A DNA stretch of 40,933 nucleotides from Candidatus Heimdallarchaeota archaeon. Lineage in GTDB: Archaea > Asgardarchaeota > Heimdallarchaeia > JABLTI01. The notes beneath the pieces were generated by a model. That model saw only the letters and a list, made by a program, of their open reading frames with translations. It did no database searches and was not told the DNA's origin. The DNA is taken from contig JAGXNT010000109.1 in the NCBI GenBank assembly GCA_019894765.1, positions 1 to 40,933 on the forward strand. The letters run 5' to 3'. Position numbers and translations under genes: made by a program. Of this stretch, positions 16,995 to 26,681 are shown one piece after another. How positions within the stretch are numbered: the first letter of the stretch is position 1; every line of letters starts with the position of its first letter.

Positions 16995-18011
16995 TTATGA
17001 CTTAGCACTTCTTTCATCTAACTCTGTTTTATCTATCAATACTTTTTCTCTTGAAAAGATCTTTACTCTAGCAAATAATAAAGGCAAAGGTAAAACAGCT
17101 ATAACAAAGAGTAAGGAATATCTGATGAATCTTAGAAGATAATCTACTGAGTATTGTGAATAGTGACCTAAACTTGTTGTATTAATTAAACCAAAGAGTG
17201 CACTTAATCCAAAATACGAACCAAGTAAAACAACAAGTCCGACAACAATTCGTAAAAATTTAGATAATAAATCGATATTCTCATTTTTCATCTTTACAAA
17301 TTTCGCTTCTAGCCAAACCAGAAATGGTAGTAAAATAAGAGCTGAGGTAATATGTGCAGAATCATCGTAATAAACTGGATAGGTTAGATCTTCTGGTGCC
17401 CAATTTGCAAATAAGCCGGTTAGAAATGTTAAAAGTAAAACTCCAATGCCAAATGCTTCACCGACTAGGATTTTTGTTCTTGTAGACCATTTATCTATCC
17501 ATTTTAATAAATATGGAATAGCAAAATACAAGGCTGCCAATACTGCTGCTCCAATGAGAAATCCGAGAATAACATCACCAATATAATGAACTCCTAAAAC
17601 CACTCGAGACAAACAAATCAATAACACTAAAATTGGAATGACAATATAAAGCCAAACTTTCTTGAAGTAAAACATTATCCACCCGTAAACTGTTGTAGAT
17701 GCTTGTGCGTGCCCAGAAGGAGTGCTGAATCCTTCAATATCCTCTGGCATTCGAATAGATTTTGTAGGCCTTGGTTTTTGAATTACTACTTTCAAGAAGA
17801 AATTTAGAAATGCTGAAGTTAATAAAACGTACATTCCAATAATTGCATCCCTTTTCTTATAAATCCAGAAACCTATTGCTAAAATTACGATATAAACAAT
17901 AGAATCTCCCAAAAACGTAATACCTTTAAAGATTGTAATTAACCAATCTGGAAAATTATCTTGTAGAGCTTCATTTATTGCTTGACTAAAAAACCAACCC
18001 ATTTGCAACAC
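16995..18011 (-). CDS. PAP2-family membrane phosphatase
   Basis: A 338-residue membrane protein of the phosphatidic acid phosphatase type 2 family, whose members dephosphorylate lipid phosphates such as phosphatidate or isoprenyl diphosphates. All three catalytic motifs are present: K-x6-R-P as KVVIQKPRP (about 74-82), PSGH (about 98), and S-R-x5-H-x3-D as SRVVLGVHYIGD (about 140). Hydrophobic helices flank them, and about four more helices form an extra C-terminal membrane region. The real substrate cannot be told from sequence; undecaprenyl- or dolichyl-type carriers are plausible. It ends 8 bases from the convergent Fe-S protein gene and follows RIO2 on its own strand. Confidence 0.92.
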   Translation of the reverse strand: MLQMGWFFSQAINEALQDNFPDWLITIFKGITFLGDSIVYIVILAIGFWIYKKRDAIIGMYVLLTSAFLNFFLKVVIQKPRPTKSIRMPEDIEGFSTPSGHAQASTTVYGWIMFYFKKVWLYIVIPILVLLICLSRVVLGVHYIGDVILGFLIGAAVLAALYFAIPYLLKWIDKWSTRTKILVGEAFGIGVLLLTFLTGLFANWAPEDLTYPVYYDDSAHITSALILLPFLVWLEAKFVKMKNENIDLLSKFLRIVVGLVVLLGSYFGLSALFGLINTTSLGHYSQYSVDYLLRFIRYSLLFVIAVLPLPLLFARVKIFSREKVLIDKTELDERSAKS

Positions 18012-18085
18012 CTAGACTTTTTTACCAGTGTTGTTAATACATAGTCTTTCAAAAGTTTTTTTCCAAAAAATGGGTTACAAACAAC

Positions 18086-18979
18086 TCATTGTTGTTTTTC
18101 TTCGTATTCTTCCATGATAACTTCAAAAATAGTTCTTGGATCAGACTCTACTTTGAATTTGCGTTTGAAATACTTACAGATATTGTTTATATCTCGATAA
18201 AGTAATTCCCCTGCATTAACATGATCAGCAAACTCGAATTGTGGGAAATCAATTATAAGAAAGTCTTCTTTTGGTGTAATAATAACATTATATTCAGAAA
18301 GATCACAATGGACAATTTTTCCCTTAACAAATAGCTTTCTTATTTCTGAAATTATTCCATTAAAGATTTTCAATGGGTTTTTCAAACCAATATTCATTAG
18401 TTCAGTTCCTTCGAAAAACTCCATAATTACAATGTGTCGGCTTCCATCAATGGCTTTCGGAGCTTTTAATTTTATTTTATTAGCAATTTTTAGACCTAGT
18501 AGTTCTCTTTCAGCTGATAGTCTTGACTTGTATAACCAATTAATGTGCCCTCTTGAACCGAGATACCCTCTGAGTTTTTTACTTCTTTGAAAACTGGGTC
18601 GACCAACTCGATGGATTTTTGCTGCCAGTGTCTCTTGTTCTTTATCAAAAGCAAGAAAGACATCGGATTCTTTTCCTTTCCCTAATTCTCTACCAATAGC
18701 AATAATTGTATCCCTTTCTGATAAAGCTCGAAATGCAAGAACATCATATCCGTGATGTGTCAACTGATAACCAACAAATTGCCCTTTCCAGCGATAAATA
18801 AGATCCTTGTAATGAAGATTACCAAGTCTGTTAATGACTTGATCAGGTGTAAGCTTGCTAAATTCAACTATAGTATCCACTGAAACGTACTCAGCTGTTC
18901 GCATTCCCACTTCGACAGATGTTAATATCCGGAAATCACTCTTCTCTAATTCAAGTAAATATTCAGCTGCTTTTGACAT
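18086..18979 (-). CDS. rio2: RIO2 atypical serine kinase
   Basis: A 297-residue RIO2 protein, the atypical kinase/ATPase that acts in final maturation of the small ribosomal subunit in archaea and eukaryotes. The N-terminal winged-helix domain (about 1-88), which separates RIO2 from RIO1, is present. The P-loop-like GRELGKGKESDVFLA (about 95-110), the ATP-binding lysine in LAAKIHRVG, the catalytic loop HCDLSEYNV and the metal-binding Asp in LIIDFPQ are all visible. Length is typical of archaeal members. It starts at an ATG and is followed 74 bases later on the same strand by the PAP2 gene. Confidence 0.95.
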   Translation of the reverse strand: MSKAAEYLLELEKSDFRILTSVEVGMRTAEYVSVDTIVEFSKLTPDQVINRLGNLHYKDLIYRWKGQFVGYQLTHHGYDVLAFRALSERDTIIAIGRELGKGKESDVFLAFDKEQETLAAKIHRVGRPSFQRSKKLRGYLGSRGHINWLYKSRLSAERELLGLKIANKIKLKAPKAIDGSRHIVIMEFFEGTELMNIGLKNPLKIFNGIISEIRKLFVKGKIVHCDLSEYNVIITPKEDFLIIDFPQFEFADHVNAGELLYRDINNICKYFKRKFKVESDPRTIFEVIMEEYEEKQQ

Positions 18980-19212
18980 TTCTTATCACTTGTATCTTGC
19001 TTATGCTTTATTTTTTCATTTAGTTTCTTTGTTTATGGATTATTTCTACCTTTTGTCTTAAGTTATTTGCTTCACTTTGCTTTTAATAAAAAAGGTTTTA
19101 TATTATTCAACACTTTTTTTCATAAAACAAACATTAATAAATTCACAGAAACTTTTATTTATTCCATTAATTGTAGTAGTACTCCCAAAATCATAATGGA
19201 AGAGGTATTGGC

Positions 19213-19491
19213 ATGACAAAAGAAACTTTAGAAGTAGATAAGGACGATATCAACTTAGTTGCAAAAGCACTTTCATCTAATACTCGAGTGAAAATTCTTA
19301 GATTGACCTCTGAAAAAGATATTGATGTAAGCCGTATTGCAGGAATGTTAAATCAAACAGAAGCAAACATTAGTGCGCAAATTAAAATTCTTGAAAATGC
19401 AAAGCTTTTGGTTTCTCGTTATGAACCCGGAATGCATGGTGTTCGTAAGATATGCAGCACAAAAGTAGATACAGTGATATTCAAGTTGTAA
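19213..19491 (+). CDS. ArsR-like winged-helix DNA-binding protein
   Basis: A 92-residue protein that is almost entirely one winged-helix domain: helix 1 L-V-A-K-A-L-S-S-N-T-R-V-K-I-L-R-L, helix pair DIDVSRIAGMLNQTEANISA as helix-turn-helix, then the QIKILENAKLLVSRYEPG wing. It fits the ArsR/HTH_20 type of archaeal transcriptional regulator. There are no metal-binding cysteine pairs (its single Cys is in ICSTK), so metal sensing is unlikely. A GAGGT six bases before the ATG is a strong start signal. It converges with the CTP synthase gene; its target is unknown. Confidence 0.85.
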   Translation: MTKETLEVDKDDINLVAKALSSNTRVKILRLTSEKDIDVSRIAGMLNQTEANISAQIKILENAKLLVSRYEPGMHGVRKICSTKVDTVIFKL

Positions 19492-19538
19492 TTTACTTAA
19501 TTTCATTTTCTTATTTCTTTTCTATTTGTCAAATGTAA

Positions 19539-21179
19539 TTAGGTCTTCAGTCTCTCTTTTTGCCTATCAATTGCTGCTTCTATAAATCCTCTAAATAGAG
19601 GGTTTGGATTCCAAGGTAAAGAGGTAAATTCCGGATGAAATTGGGAAGCTTGGAAGAATCTATGTCCTGGTAATTCAAAAATCTCCATTCTTCGTCCATC
19701 TTCAGAAGTTCCTGCAAACACAAGACCTTTTTTCTCAATTCGTTCTATGAAATCCGGATTCACTTCGAATCTATGCCTATGTCTTTCCACAATGAGATCT
19801 TTTTTGTAAAGTCTATGGGTGTTTGTCCCTTTCTTAATCAGTACTTTTAACCCACCTAATCTCATTGTTCCACCTAAATCTGTAACTCTTTTTTGTTCTG
19901 GAAGAAGATCAATCACTAAATTCTTGGATTTAACATCACCATTCATAGTGAACTCGAAACTAGAGGCATCCTTAACACCAAGTACATTTCTGGAAAACTC
20001 CACAGTTGCTAATTGAAAACCAAAACACAAACCTAGGAATGGTATATTGTTTTCACGGGCATGACATATCATTGTGATTTTTCCTTCAGTTCCACGATAA
20101 CCAAATCCTCCCGGAACTAGCAACCCATCATATTCATCCATGATCTTAACTTTGTTTTTATCTTGCTCAATTTCCTCAGTATCTATCCAATCAATTTCAA
20201 CTCCAAATTTGAAAAAGGCTGCAGCATGCTTCAGTGCTTCATTAACAGAAATATATGAGTCAACTATAGTTGTATATTTTCCCCCCATGGCAATTTTTAC
20301 ACAATCCTTTGGATTTTCAAAACGCTCTGTTAATTCATTCCACTCTTTCCATTCGACTTTTTCTACATCTAATTTAAGCTCCTCTATTATTAATTCGCCA
20401 AACCCTTGTTGATCAAGCAGATAAGGTGCTGAATAGACTGTATCCAAATCTGGTAAGGTAAAAACTGCTTCTTTTGGAACATTACAGAATAAAGCTACTT
20501 TTTCTAAGATCTGTTCATCTAAAACGTCATGACTTCTACAAACAATAATTTTTGGATTCAAACCAATACTTCTGAGTTCTTTTACTGAATGTTGGGTTGG
20601 TTTTGTTTTTGGTTCACCAAGATGAACTGGCACAGGCACGAAAGTTGTGTGCACTAATAACGTATCTTCTCTTTTTTCTTCCATTATCATCTGTCTAATA
20701 GCTTCAAGAAACGGTTGAGACTCCATGTCACCAACTGTTCCACCAACTTCAATTAGTAAAACATCTGGATTTCTTAATTCTACAACTTCTCGAATCCTCT
20801 TCTTGATTTCATCTGTGATATGAGGAATAACTTGAACTGTTTGACCGAGATAATCACCTGCACGCTCTTTTCTAATGACCTCTCGGTAAACCTTGCCAGT
20901 GGTAATATTCTGGCTTTTCTTCATGTTAAGACCAAGAATCCTAGCGTAATGACCAAAATCAACATCAATTTCCCCCCCATCATCTGTAACAAAAACTTCC
21001 CCATGTTGGATAGGATTCATTGTACCTGCATCAATATTCAAGTAAGGATCTATTTTGATAAGATCAATCGTTCCTTTTCTTGCTTGGATATTTTTGCCTA
21101 TACTGGATGTCACGACCCCTTTCCCAATGCCTGACATGACTCCTCCAACGATAAATACGAATTTTGTTTTTTTCGCCAT
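19539..21179 (-). CDS. pyrG: CTP synthase
   Basis: A 546-residue CTP synthase, which converts UTP to CTP using ATP and the amide of glutamine, the final step of pyrimidine nucleotide synthesis. The N-terminal amidoligase domain has GGVMSGIGKG (about 12-21), DPYLNIDAGTM, HGEVFVTDDG and VGGTVGDMES. The C-terminal class I glutamine amidotransferase domain has the catalytic cysteine in FLGLCFGFQ and the catalytic His-Glu pair in QFHPEF (His about 515). Length and domain order match the family, so it should be fully active. It lies alone between a convergent regulator gene and the pmbA-tldD pair. Confidence 0.97.
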   Translation of the reverse strand: MAKKTKFVFIVGGVMSGIGKGVVTSSIGKNIQARKGTIDLIKIDPYLNIDAGTMNPIQHGEVFVTDDGGEIDVDFGHYARILGLNMKKSQNITTGKVYREVIRKERAGDYLGQTVQVIPHITDEIKKRIREVVELRNPDVLLIEVGGTVGDMESQPFLEAIRQMIMEEKREDTLLVHTTFVPVPVHLGEPKTKPTQHSVKELRSIGLNPKIIVCRSHDVLDEQILEKVALFCNVPKEAVFTLPDLDTVYSAPYLLDQQGFGELIIEELKLDVEKVEWKEWNELTERFENPKDCVKIAMGGKYTTIVDSYISVNEALKHAAAFFKFGVEIDWIDTEEIEQDKNKVKIMDEYDGLLVPGGFGYRGTEGKITMICHARENNIPFLGLCFGFQLATVEFSRNVLGVKDASSFEFTMNGDVKSKNLVIDLLPEQKRVTDLGGTMRLGGLKVLIKKGTNTHRLYKKDLIVERHRHRFEVNPDFIERIEKKGLVFAGTSEDGRRMEIFELPGHRFFQASQFHPEFTSLPWNPNPLFRGFIEAAIDRQKERLKT

Positions 21180-21332
21180 ACACTCATCTTCTTTTCGTCA
21201 TAAAAAAACAAAACAATTCATTCTACTATATGAACTTTATGTAGATGCTTTATTAAAATTGTCAGCTTGAAATTAAAAAGAAAAAGGAATTTTCTCTCAA
21301 ACTCGTATGTGAGTTCAAGAGATACTTTGTAA

Positions 21333-22703
21333 TTATTGTGTAGCCGCAGTAATGTTGCAGTCAGCGATTTTTATTGTTGGAATGAATGTTGGAGTGTAGA
21401 CTTCCCACCAATAAATTTGCTTTCGATCTTTGCCAACTGCTTCTATTCTTTTGCTCATTTTGAGTAGGTTCTCTGAGATTCGAAGCTTTCTTACTGGTTT
21501 CTTGATTTCTCCATCCTCAATGAGAAACATTCCATCTCGAGGTATAGTTGAGAATTCTCCTTCAATCATGTTTGTATAGCGTGTATACCAGTTACTTGTA
21601 ACATAGATCGTTGGTTTCTTGGATTCTGCAATGATTTCATCGAGAGAGTGATCACCCGTGCTGTAAACCATGTTTGTTGGTTCCGGAGCGAGAAACTTAG
21701 AACCTGAACCAAAGAAACTTGTGAGATTAGAGTTCCCAGTGCTTTCAGCTTGCATCATTATTCCACTTGTAGTGTTGTGGATTAGCCCCACTAAGACACC
21801 ATTTTGAATGATAGGTGTTTTACTTGTTGGTGTTCCTTCCACATCAAATGGTTTGCTTCCTAAACCTTCGCTTATATGTGGGTCATCTACTACATGGAAA
21901 TTCTCAGGAGTTATTTGTTCTCCAAAGTGGTCACCTAACGGACTCATATTTAGTAATAACATGAGGGGATTTGCACCATCAGTTATTTGTCCGAGCAAGT
22001 TTCCACCAACAGTTGGACTAAGAATTAAATCATATTTTCCAGCTTTGCCTTGTTTTCCGCCAACAGCCATTTTAGCAAGCTTCCCAGCATTTTCACCTGC
22101 TTGTGAAAGTTGCTTCTCGATATCAGCCATGTTCCTTCCAACAACAACATCTTGTCCGCTACTCTCGAAATCAACAAAAGAACGAATAGTCATTCTATAA
22201 AATGATGTGTCGTATGAACCACTATTGCCATAGCTTGTTAATAATTCGGATTTTTCTCTTCCAAAATAAAGCACCCCTGCAACCCTTTCAGCACCAACTT
22301 CTAATGCTTTCTGTATTGCAACATTAACCATTTCTGGGGCTTTCTCTGGAAAACTCTCAATAGTTTTATCATACAAACCATCAATTGGCTTGTAGGAATG
22401 CTTATTGGATTCAATAGTAGCATACATTTCGCTTTCAGGCATTCTTTTGGCAAATTTAGTAGCTTGTGATACAACTTGCTCTATTTTTGGAATGGTTGGA
22501 TCTTGAATATCAACTTGAGTAATTTGCTTGCCAATCGCAATGAAGACTTCTAACAAACTCTGATCCCATTGTTTTGAAATATCAATGTTGGAATTAGAGA
22601 ATCGAATTTGATAATTTGGTCCTTCGACTAATCGAGCAATAACCTCTGTTGCTCCTTCTTTTTGCGCTACTTCTAATGCTTTTTCTGTAAAATTATTGCT
22701 CAT
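21333..22703 (-). CDS. pmbA: PmbA/TldE-like metalloprotease partner
   Basis: A 456-residue protein of the TldD/PmbA family, the non-catalytic TldE-type partner of TldD in a heterodimeric protease. The body follows the family pattern, including an SPTVGGNLLGQITDGANP region and the C-terminal IPRDGMFLIEDGEIKKPVRK. It lacks the HExxxH motif found in its partner. The start taken is the ATG at 22703 (MSNNFTEK), 8 bases after a GGAGG; an earlier in-frame TTG would overlap the Shine-Dalgarno. TldD ends 1 base upstream, so the two are translationally coupled. Confidence 0.93.
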   Translation of the reverse strand: MSNNFTEKALEVAQKEGATEVIARLVEGPNYQIRFSNSNIDISKQWDQSLLEVFIAIGKQITQVDIQDPTIPKIEQVVSQATKFAKRMPESEMYATIESNKHSYKPIDGLYDKTIESFPEKAPEMVNVAIQKALEVGAERVAGVLYFGREKSELLTSYGNSGSYDTSFYRMTIRSFVDFESSGQDVVVGRNMADIEKQLSQAGENAGKLAKMAVGGKQGKAGKYDLILSPTVGGNLLGQITDGANPLMLLLNMSPLGDHFGEQITPENFHVVDDPHISEGLGSKPFDVEGTPTSKTPIIQNGVLVGLIHNTTSGIMMQAESTGNSNLTSFFGSGSKFLAPEPTNMVYSTGDHSLDEIIAESKKPTIYVTSNWYTRYTNMIEGEFSTIPRDGMFLIEDGEIKKPVRKLRISENLLKMSKRIEAVGKDRKQIYWWEVYTPTFIPTIKIADCNITAATQ

Positions 22704-22704
22704 C

Positions 22705-24171
22705 TTATTCTCCTCCAAGGCGTATATTTCTCATTCTCACTTGACTTCCACCCATCCAACAAGGTGCTCCTTGACCGGGGTCACTTTTTCCACAATGACC
22801 AAATGGGAATTCAGTGTCTTTTGATACTGCATCTACGCTTCCATACAATCCGAAAGTAGTTAATTCTAAAATAGGTCTTCTAACCATTTTATCTGTTAAA
22901 ACACCATCTTCAATTAGATACGCTTCTAACCCTACGTACTTACTTTGGAATCTGCGATCATCAATATTCCACTCTGTGAAGCTTTTCATGTAAATGCCTT
23001 TCTTGACATCCTCAAAAAGCTCTTCGATGTTATGATCTCCTGGACCGAAATAGGTGTTCGCCATTCGAATTAATGGTTCCCTATCATAACCCATCGATCT
23101 TGAAGATGCATTTGATTTGGTTTCAAATTTATAGGCGAATTCCCTGTTAAGTAGAACTTCATTTATTATTCCGTTCTTGATCAAATACCGAGGACGAGCT
23201 TTTACGCATTCATCATCGTATAAGTAGAAACCAGCACTACCAGGAAGAGTTGGATCATCAATTAGGTTTACACACTCATTTCCAATCTTAATTTCACCTA
23301 ATTTTTGATCTTTTAAGAGATCAATGTAGAATGACTCACCTGCTTGTGCTCCTTCGCGACCAAGTATTCTATCGCCTTCAGAAGGATGTCCTGTATTCTC
23401 ATGAGCAATGATACCAGCTACTTCACCGCTAACTATAACATCAATTTCTCCGAGTTTCATTTCTTTTGCGTTAATAGCTGTTTTGACTAAGGCTTGGTTA
23501 TCCAGGACTACTTTTTCCACGATATTTTCTTTTTCAAACCATTCCCAACCCATCGAACCTGCGTGACCATGAAATCTTTGTTCTGTTCCTAATGTTCCTT
23601 TCGCAGTGTTAAAAGTGTAAAAGAAGATTAGCGATTTTTCGGATTCTATTTCTGATCCTTCGCTGTTGTAGATGTATTTCTTGACATTATTCAAGTTTAG
23701 CATAAGCGTTCTTGTAACTAAGCTTTCACCGTAATCTTGACTTACAAGTGTTTTATCAAGATCCGTTACGAACTTGATCTTTTCTTCATCTGAGATGTCT
23801 GCTATATTCTGTATTACAGGGGTTGACCATTTGGTTTTCACAGCATCTTCTTCAGAAAATATGATCGGTTCTTTTCTCTTGCTAGCTTTTGCCATCTTTA
23901 TTGCTAGTTCAATTGCTTTTTTCACATGATCTTTCTCTAATTTCGCCGTAGAACAGAAGCCTATTCCACCATCTGCTAGAACTCGAATTGCTATCCCTTT
24001 AGTGTTAACTATTCCTCCACTAATGAGTGCTCCATTTCGAGAAGTGTAACCTTCATCTCTCGAGTCTACAAATCGTGCCTCTATGTAATTTGCTCCATTT
24101 TTGGTTCCATATTCTACTGCAAAATCAGCGATATCTTTACCGTCTTTCATAGTTATAAACCAGTTATTCAA
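22705..24171 (-). CDS. tldD: TldD metalloprotease
   Basis: A 488-residue TldD, the catalytic half of the TldD/TldE protease. The zinc-binding motif H-E-x3-H is seen as HENTGH (about residue 257) in the segment IIAHENTGHPSEGDR, with the third ligand expected further downstream. The C-terminal GHCGKSDPGQGAPCWMGGS region is typical of the family. The complex cleaves small unfolded peptides; in bacteria it processes microcin B17 and degrades CcdA. The start taken is TTG at 24171 with AGGA six bases upstream; an ATG at 24150 is an alternative. Its gene is followed directly by pmbA. Confidence 0.95.
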   Translation of the reverse strand: MNNWFITMKDGKDIADFAVEYGTKNGANYIEARFVDSRDEGYTSRNGALISGGIVNTKGIAIRVLADGGIGFCSTAKLEKDHVKKAIELAIKMAKASKRKEPIIFSEEDAVKTKWSTPVIQNIADISDEEKIKFVTDLDKTLVSQDYGESLVTRTLMLNLNNVKKYIYNSEGSEIESEKSLIFFYTFNTAKGTLGTEQRFHGHAGSMGWEWFEKENIVEKVVLDNQALVKTAINAKEMKLGEIDVIVSGEVAGIIAHENTGHPSEGDRILGREGAQAGESFYIDLLKDQKLGEIKIGNECVNLIDDPTLPGSAGFYLYDDECVKARPRYLIKNGIINEVLLNREFAYKFETKSNASSRSMGYDREPLIRMANTYFGPGDHNIEELFEDVKKGIYMKSFTEWNIDDRRFQSKYVGLEAYLIEDGVLTDKMVRRPILELTTFGLYGSVDAVSKDTEFPFGHCGKSDPGQGAPCWMGGSQVRMRNIRLGGE

Positions 24172-24242
24172 TGCATTTCCTATTATAAAAATAATAATGC
24201 TAGTTTCTAATAAACAACGAAGAAAAAATAACTACTCTTCTT

Positions 24243-24944
24243 CTATTTCTTCTTCCCATAAGGGCATAATGCTACACAAATACCACAAATCGTTTCTCCA
24301 ATTTTTTGTTCTTGAATTTTCAAGTGTTTGTGACAAGCATGTGCATTGAAAATTTTGTTTCTTGAATCTCCAAAAAACCACAATTCACCAGTCATTGCAT
24401 CTGCTGGACAAGCATCAACACAAATCTTACAGGAACCACAATTGCTTGTTTCTTGAGCTTTATCAGCAATAAGAGGAGCGTCTGTTAATACAGTAGCAAA
24501 ACGAACTCTTGGTCCATGTTCAAAAGAAATTAATAAAGCACTTTTACCAATCCATCCTAAACCACTTAAGATTGCTGCAGTTTTATGGGGGAATTTACCA
24601 TATCGTTTCTGGTAATTTACTGTTTGAGACGCAGGAATCCTTAAGGTCTTAAAGCCTTCGTTTTCAAACTTACTAGCAATATGTGTTGCAACTTCATTTA
24701 ACTTCTCATTTGTTTTTCGATAGAGCTCAGCATATTCTTTCGTAGGACCTTTAGTTATTTTATCAATTACCTTATCTGTTAATCTGATACCTATAGAAAC
24801 TGCTCTAGTAAATCCTTTTGGAATTACAGGTTCATGTTTGTACTCATCTAAAATAGTTAGATCTGCTATACCAACAATCGAAGCTTCATTCTCAAGAACA
24901 GAATTTTTGACACTATTTGTGAAGTCTTGATTTTCATCCTGCAA
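24243..24944 (-). CDS. Short QueG-like [4Fe-4S] protein
   Basis: A 233-residue protein related to epoxyqueuosine reductase QueG/COG1600. A first ferredoxin motif C-x2-C-x2-C-x3-C-P (CGSCKICVDACP, about 169-180) and a second one ending in CGICVALCPYGK (about 220-231) are present; the HACHKH segment adds a cysteine between them. True QueG is about 380 residues with a C-terminal HEAT domain; here the protein ends right after the second cluster. The corrinoid-binding fold seems shortened too, so reduction of queuosine is not assured. The start is TTG at 24944, 6 bases after GAGGT. It is a divergent neighbour of the PLP enzyme gene. Confidence 0.8.
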   Translation of the reverse strand: MQDENQDFTNSVKNSVLENEASIVGIADLTILDEYKHEPVIPKGFTRAVSIGIRLTDKVIDKITKGPTKEYAELYRKTNEKLNEVATHIASKFENEGFKTLRIPASQTVNYQKRYGKFPHKTAAILSGLGWIGKSALLISFEHGPRVRFATVLTDAPLIADKAQETSNCGSCKICVDACPADAMTGELWFFGDSRNKIFNAHACHKHLKIQEQKIGETICGICVALCPYGKKK

Positions 24945-25072
24945 CTAATAACCTCATCGATACTTTTCTCAAAATTCGGAGACGTTCTTACCAATTTAGT
25001 AAAGCAATTTCACAATAAAAATATTAGTGATGATTGATTGAATTTACCAAGATTGAGATTTTCTGAGGTATA

Positions 25073-26542
25073 ATGTTGATTGATTTAACAGTAAATGAAG
25101 AAGTACTAAAGCAAGTTATCAAGAGAGCAAGAAAACAAAATATTATTATACCAACTTTTGAGCAGCAAAGAAATCCAAAAGCAATCCCAAAGGAAATTTT
25201 GAAAGAACTAAGTTCTTTAAGCTTGTGGGAGGTTCACCCGAGAAATCTCTTTCGCATAACTTGGAAAAACGAACCAGTGGAAAAGGGTGGAGGTTTTATT
25301 GAATTACCAAATTATATAGAGTTACCTGCAGAACTAACTGGTATTGAAGCAAGGATCTTTGCCCTAATAGGTAAATGGTTCCCTACAGGTTCTCATAAAG
25401 TTGGGGCAACTTTTGGATGTTTAGTTCCAAAGCTCGTAACTGGACAATTTGATCCAACAAAACAGATCGCAGTTTGGCCATCTACTGGTAATTACTGTCG
25501 TGGTGGAGCATATAATGCTACTCTTTTAGCTTGCGATTCCTTAGCAATCTTACCAGAAGAGATGTCCCAAGAAAGATTTGATTGGTTAAAGACTGTTGCA
25601 GGTGAAATTATAACAACTCCTGGTGGGGAAAGTAATGTAAAGAAGATTTTTGATAAATGCTGGGAGCTCAAACACGAAAGAGGAAACGAGGTTGAAATTT
25701 TTAATCAGTTTGATGAATTTGGCAATCATCTATGGCACCATGAAGTGACAGGTCCAGCAATGAAAGAAGTTTTAGATAAAGAGCTTGGAAGCTCCAAGTT
25801 TAGAGGAACCTGTTTAACAACTGGCTCAGCAGGAACACTTGGTTCTGCTGATTTTCTTAAGAAAATTTATTCTACTGCCAAAACTGTAGCTGGTGAGTCA
25901 TTGCAATGCCCTACTATGCTTCTCAATGGTTATGGTTATCACCGTATAGAAGGAATAGGCGATAAACACATACCATGGATTCACAATGTTAAACAGACGG
26001 ATTTTGTTATTGCAATTGATGATAATGATTGCATTAATCTCATGAGATTGTTTAATTTAGATGCAGGTCAAAAGTATCTGGAAAAAATGGGAGTTCCAGA
26101 AAAAACTATTTCTTATCTTCCTCTTCTGGGTATTTCCAGTCTTGCAAATCTACTAATGACAATTAAGTATGCCAAGTATTATGAATTAACAAGAAAGGAC
26201 ACAATAATGACTGTCTTTACTGATTCTATGTCAATGTATAACTCAAGATTACAAGAATACGAAGAGAAATTTGGAAAATACAAAGAAATCGATGCAGCGG
26301 TAGATCATCATCGTTCTCTTCAAGGAATTAAAACAGATAGTATGATCGAATTACGGTACACCGAAAAACAAAGAATTCATCACTTGAAGTATTTCACTTG
26401 GGTGGAACAACAAGGAAAAAGTGTTGAAGAATTGAATCAGCAATGGTATAATGAAGAAAATTATTGGAATGCAATTTACAGTATAGCTTCCAAGTTAGAA
26501 GGGTTAATTACAGAATTTAATGAACAAGTTGCTCTTCATTAG
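25073..26542 (+). CDS. Fold-type II pyridoxal-phosphate enzyme
   Basis: A 489-residue PLP-dependent enzyme of the cysteine synthase/tryptophan synthase beta fold. The PLP-binding lysine is probably in PTGSHKVGATF (about Lys109), the substrate loop in PSTGNYCRGGAYNA (about 140), and the phosphate-binding glycine loop in TTGSAGTLGSADF (about 260). It resembles proteins annotated as PLP-dependent protein subunit beta, but the real reaction is unknown; it is longer than O-acetylserine sulfhydrylase. A GAGGT lies 3 bases before the ATG at 25073 and 6 bases before a TTG at 25076, so the TTG may be the true start; the difference is one residue. No amino acid biosynthesis operon surrounds it. Confidence 0.8.
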   Translation: MLIDLTVNEEVLKQVIKRARKQNIIIPTFEQQRNPKAIPKEILKELSSLSLWEVHPRNLFRITWKNEPVEKGGGFIELPNYIELPAELTGIEARIFALIGKWFPTGSHKVGATFGCLVPKLVTGQFDPTKQIAVWPSTGNYCRGGAYNATLLACDSLAILPEEMSQERFDWLKTVAGEIITTPGGESNVKKIFDKCWELKHERGNEVEIFNQFDEFGNHLWHHEVTGPAMKEVLDKELGSSKFRGTCLTTGSAGTLGSADFLKKIYSTAKTVAGESLQCPTMLLNGYGYHRIEGIGDKHIPWIHNVKQTDFVIAIDDNDCINLMRLFNLDAGQKYLEKMGVPEKTISYLPLLGISSLANLLMTIKYAKYYELTRKDTIMTVFTDSMSMYNSRLQEYEEKFGKYKEIDAAVDHHRSLQGIKTDSMIELRYTEKQRIHHLKYFTWVEQQGKSVEELNQQWYNEENYWNAIYSIASKLEGLITEFNEQVALH

Positions 26543-26681
26543 CTCCATATTATTAGTTAAGAGATAAGAAAAAACAATTATAAATCTGATAAGTTTCAAT
26601 GGAATCAACTTAAAGAAGATGAAACTTTCCGAAAATGTTTTATCTATCTTTACTAGATAAATCGTTTGTGAGTTTAAGACG

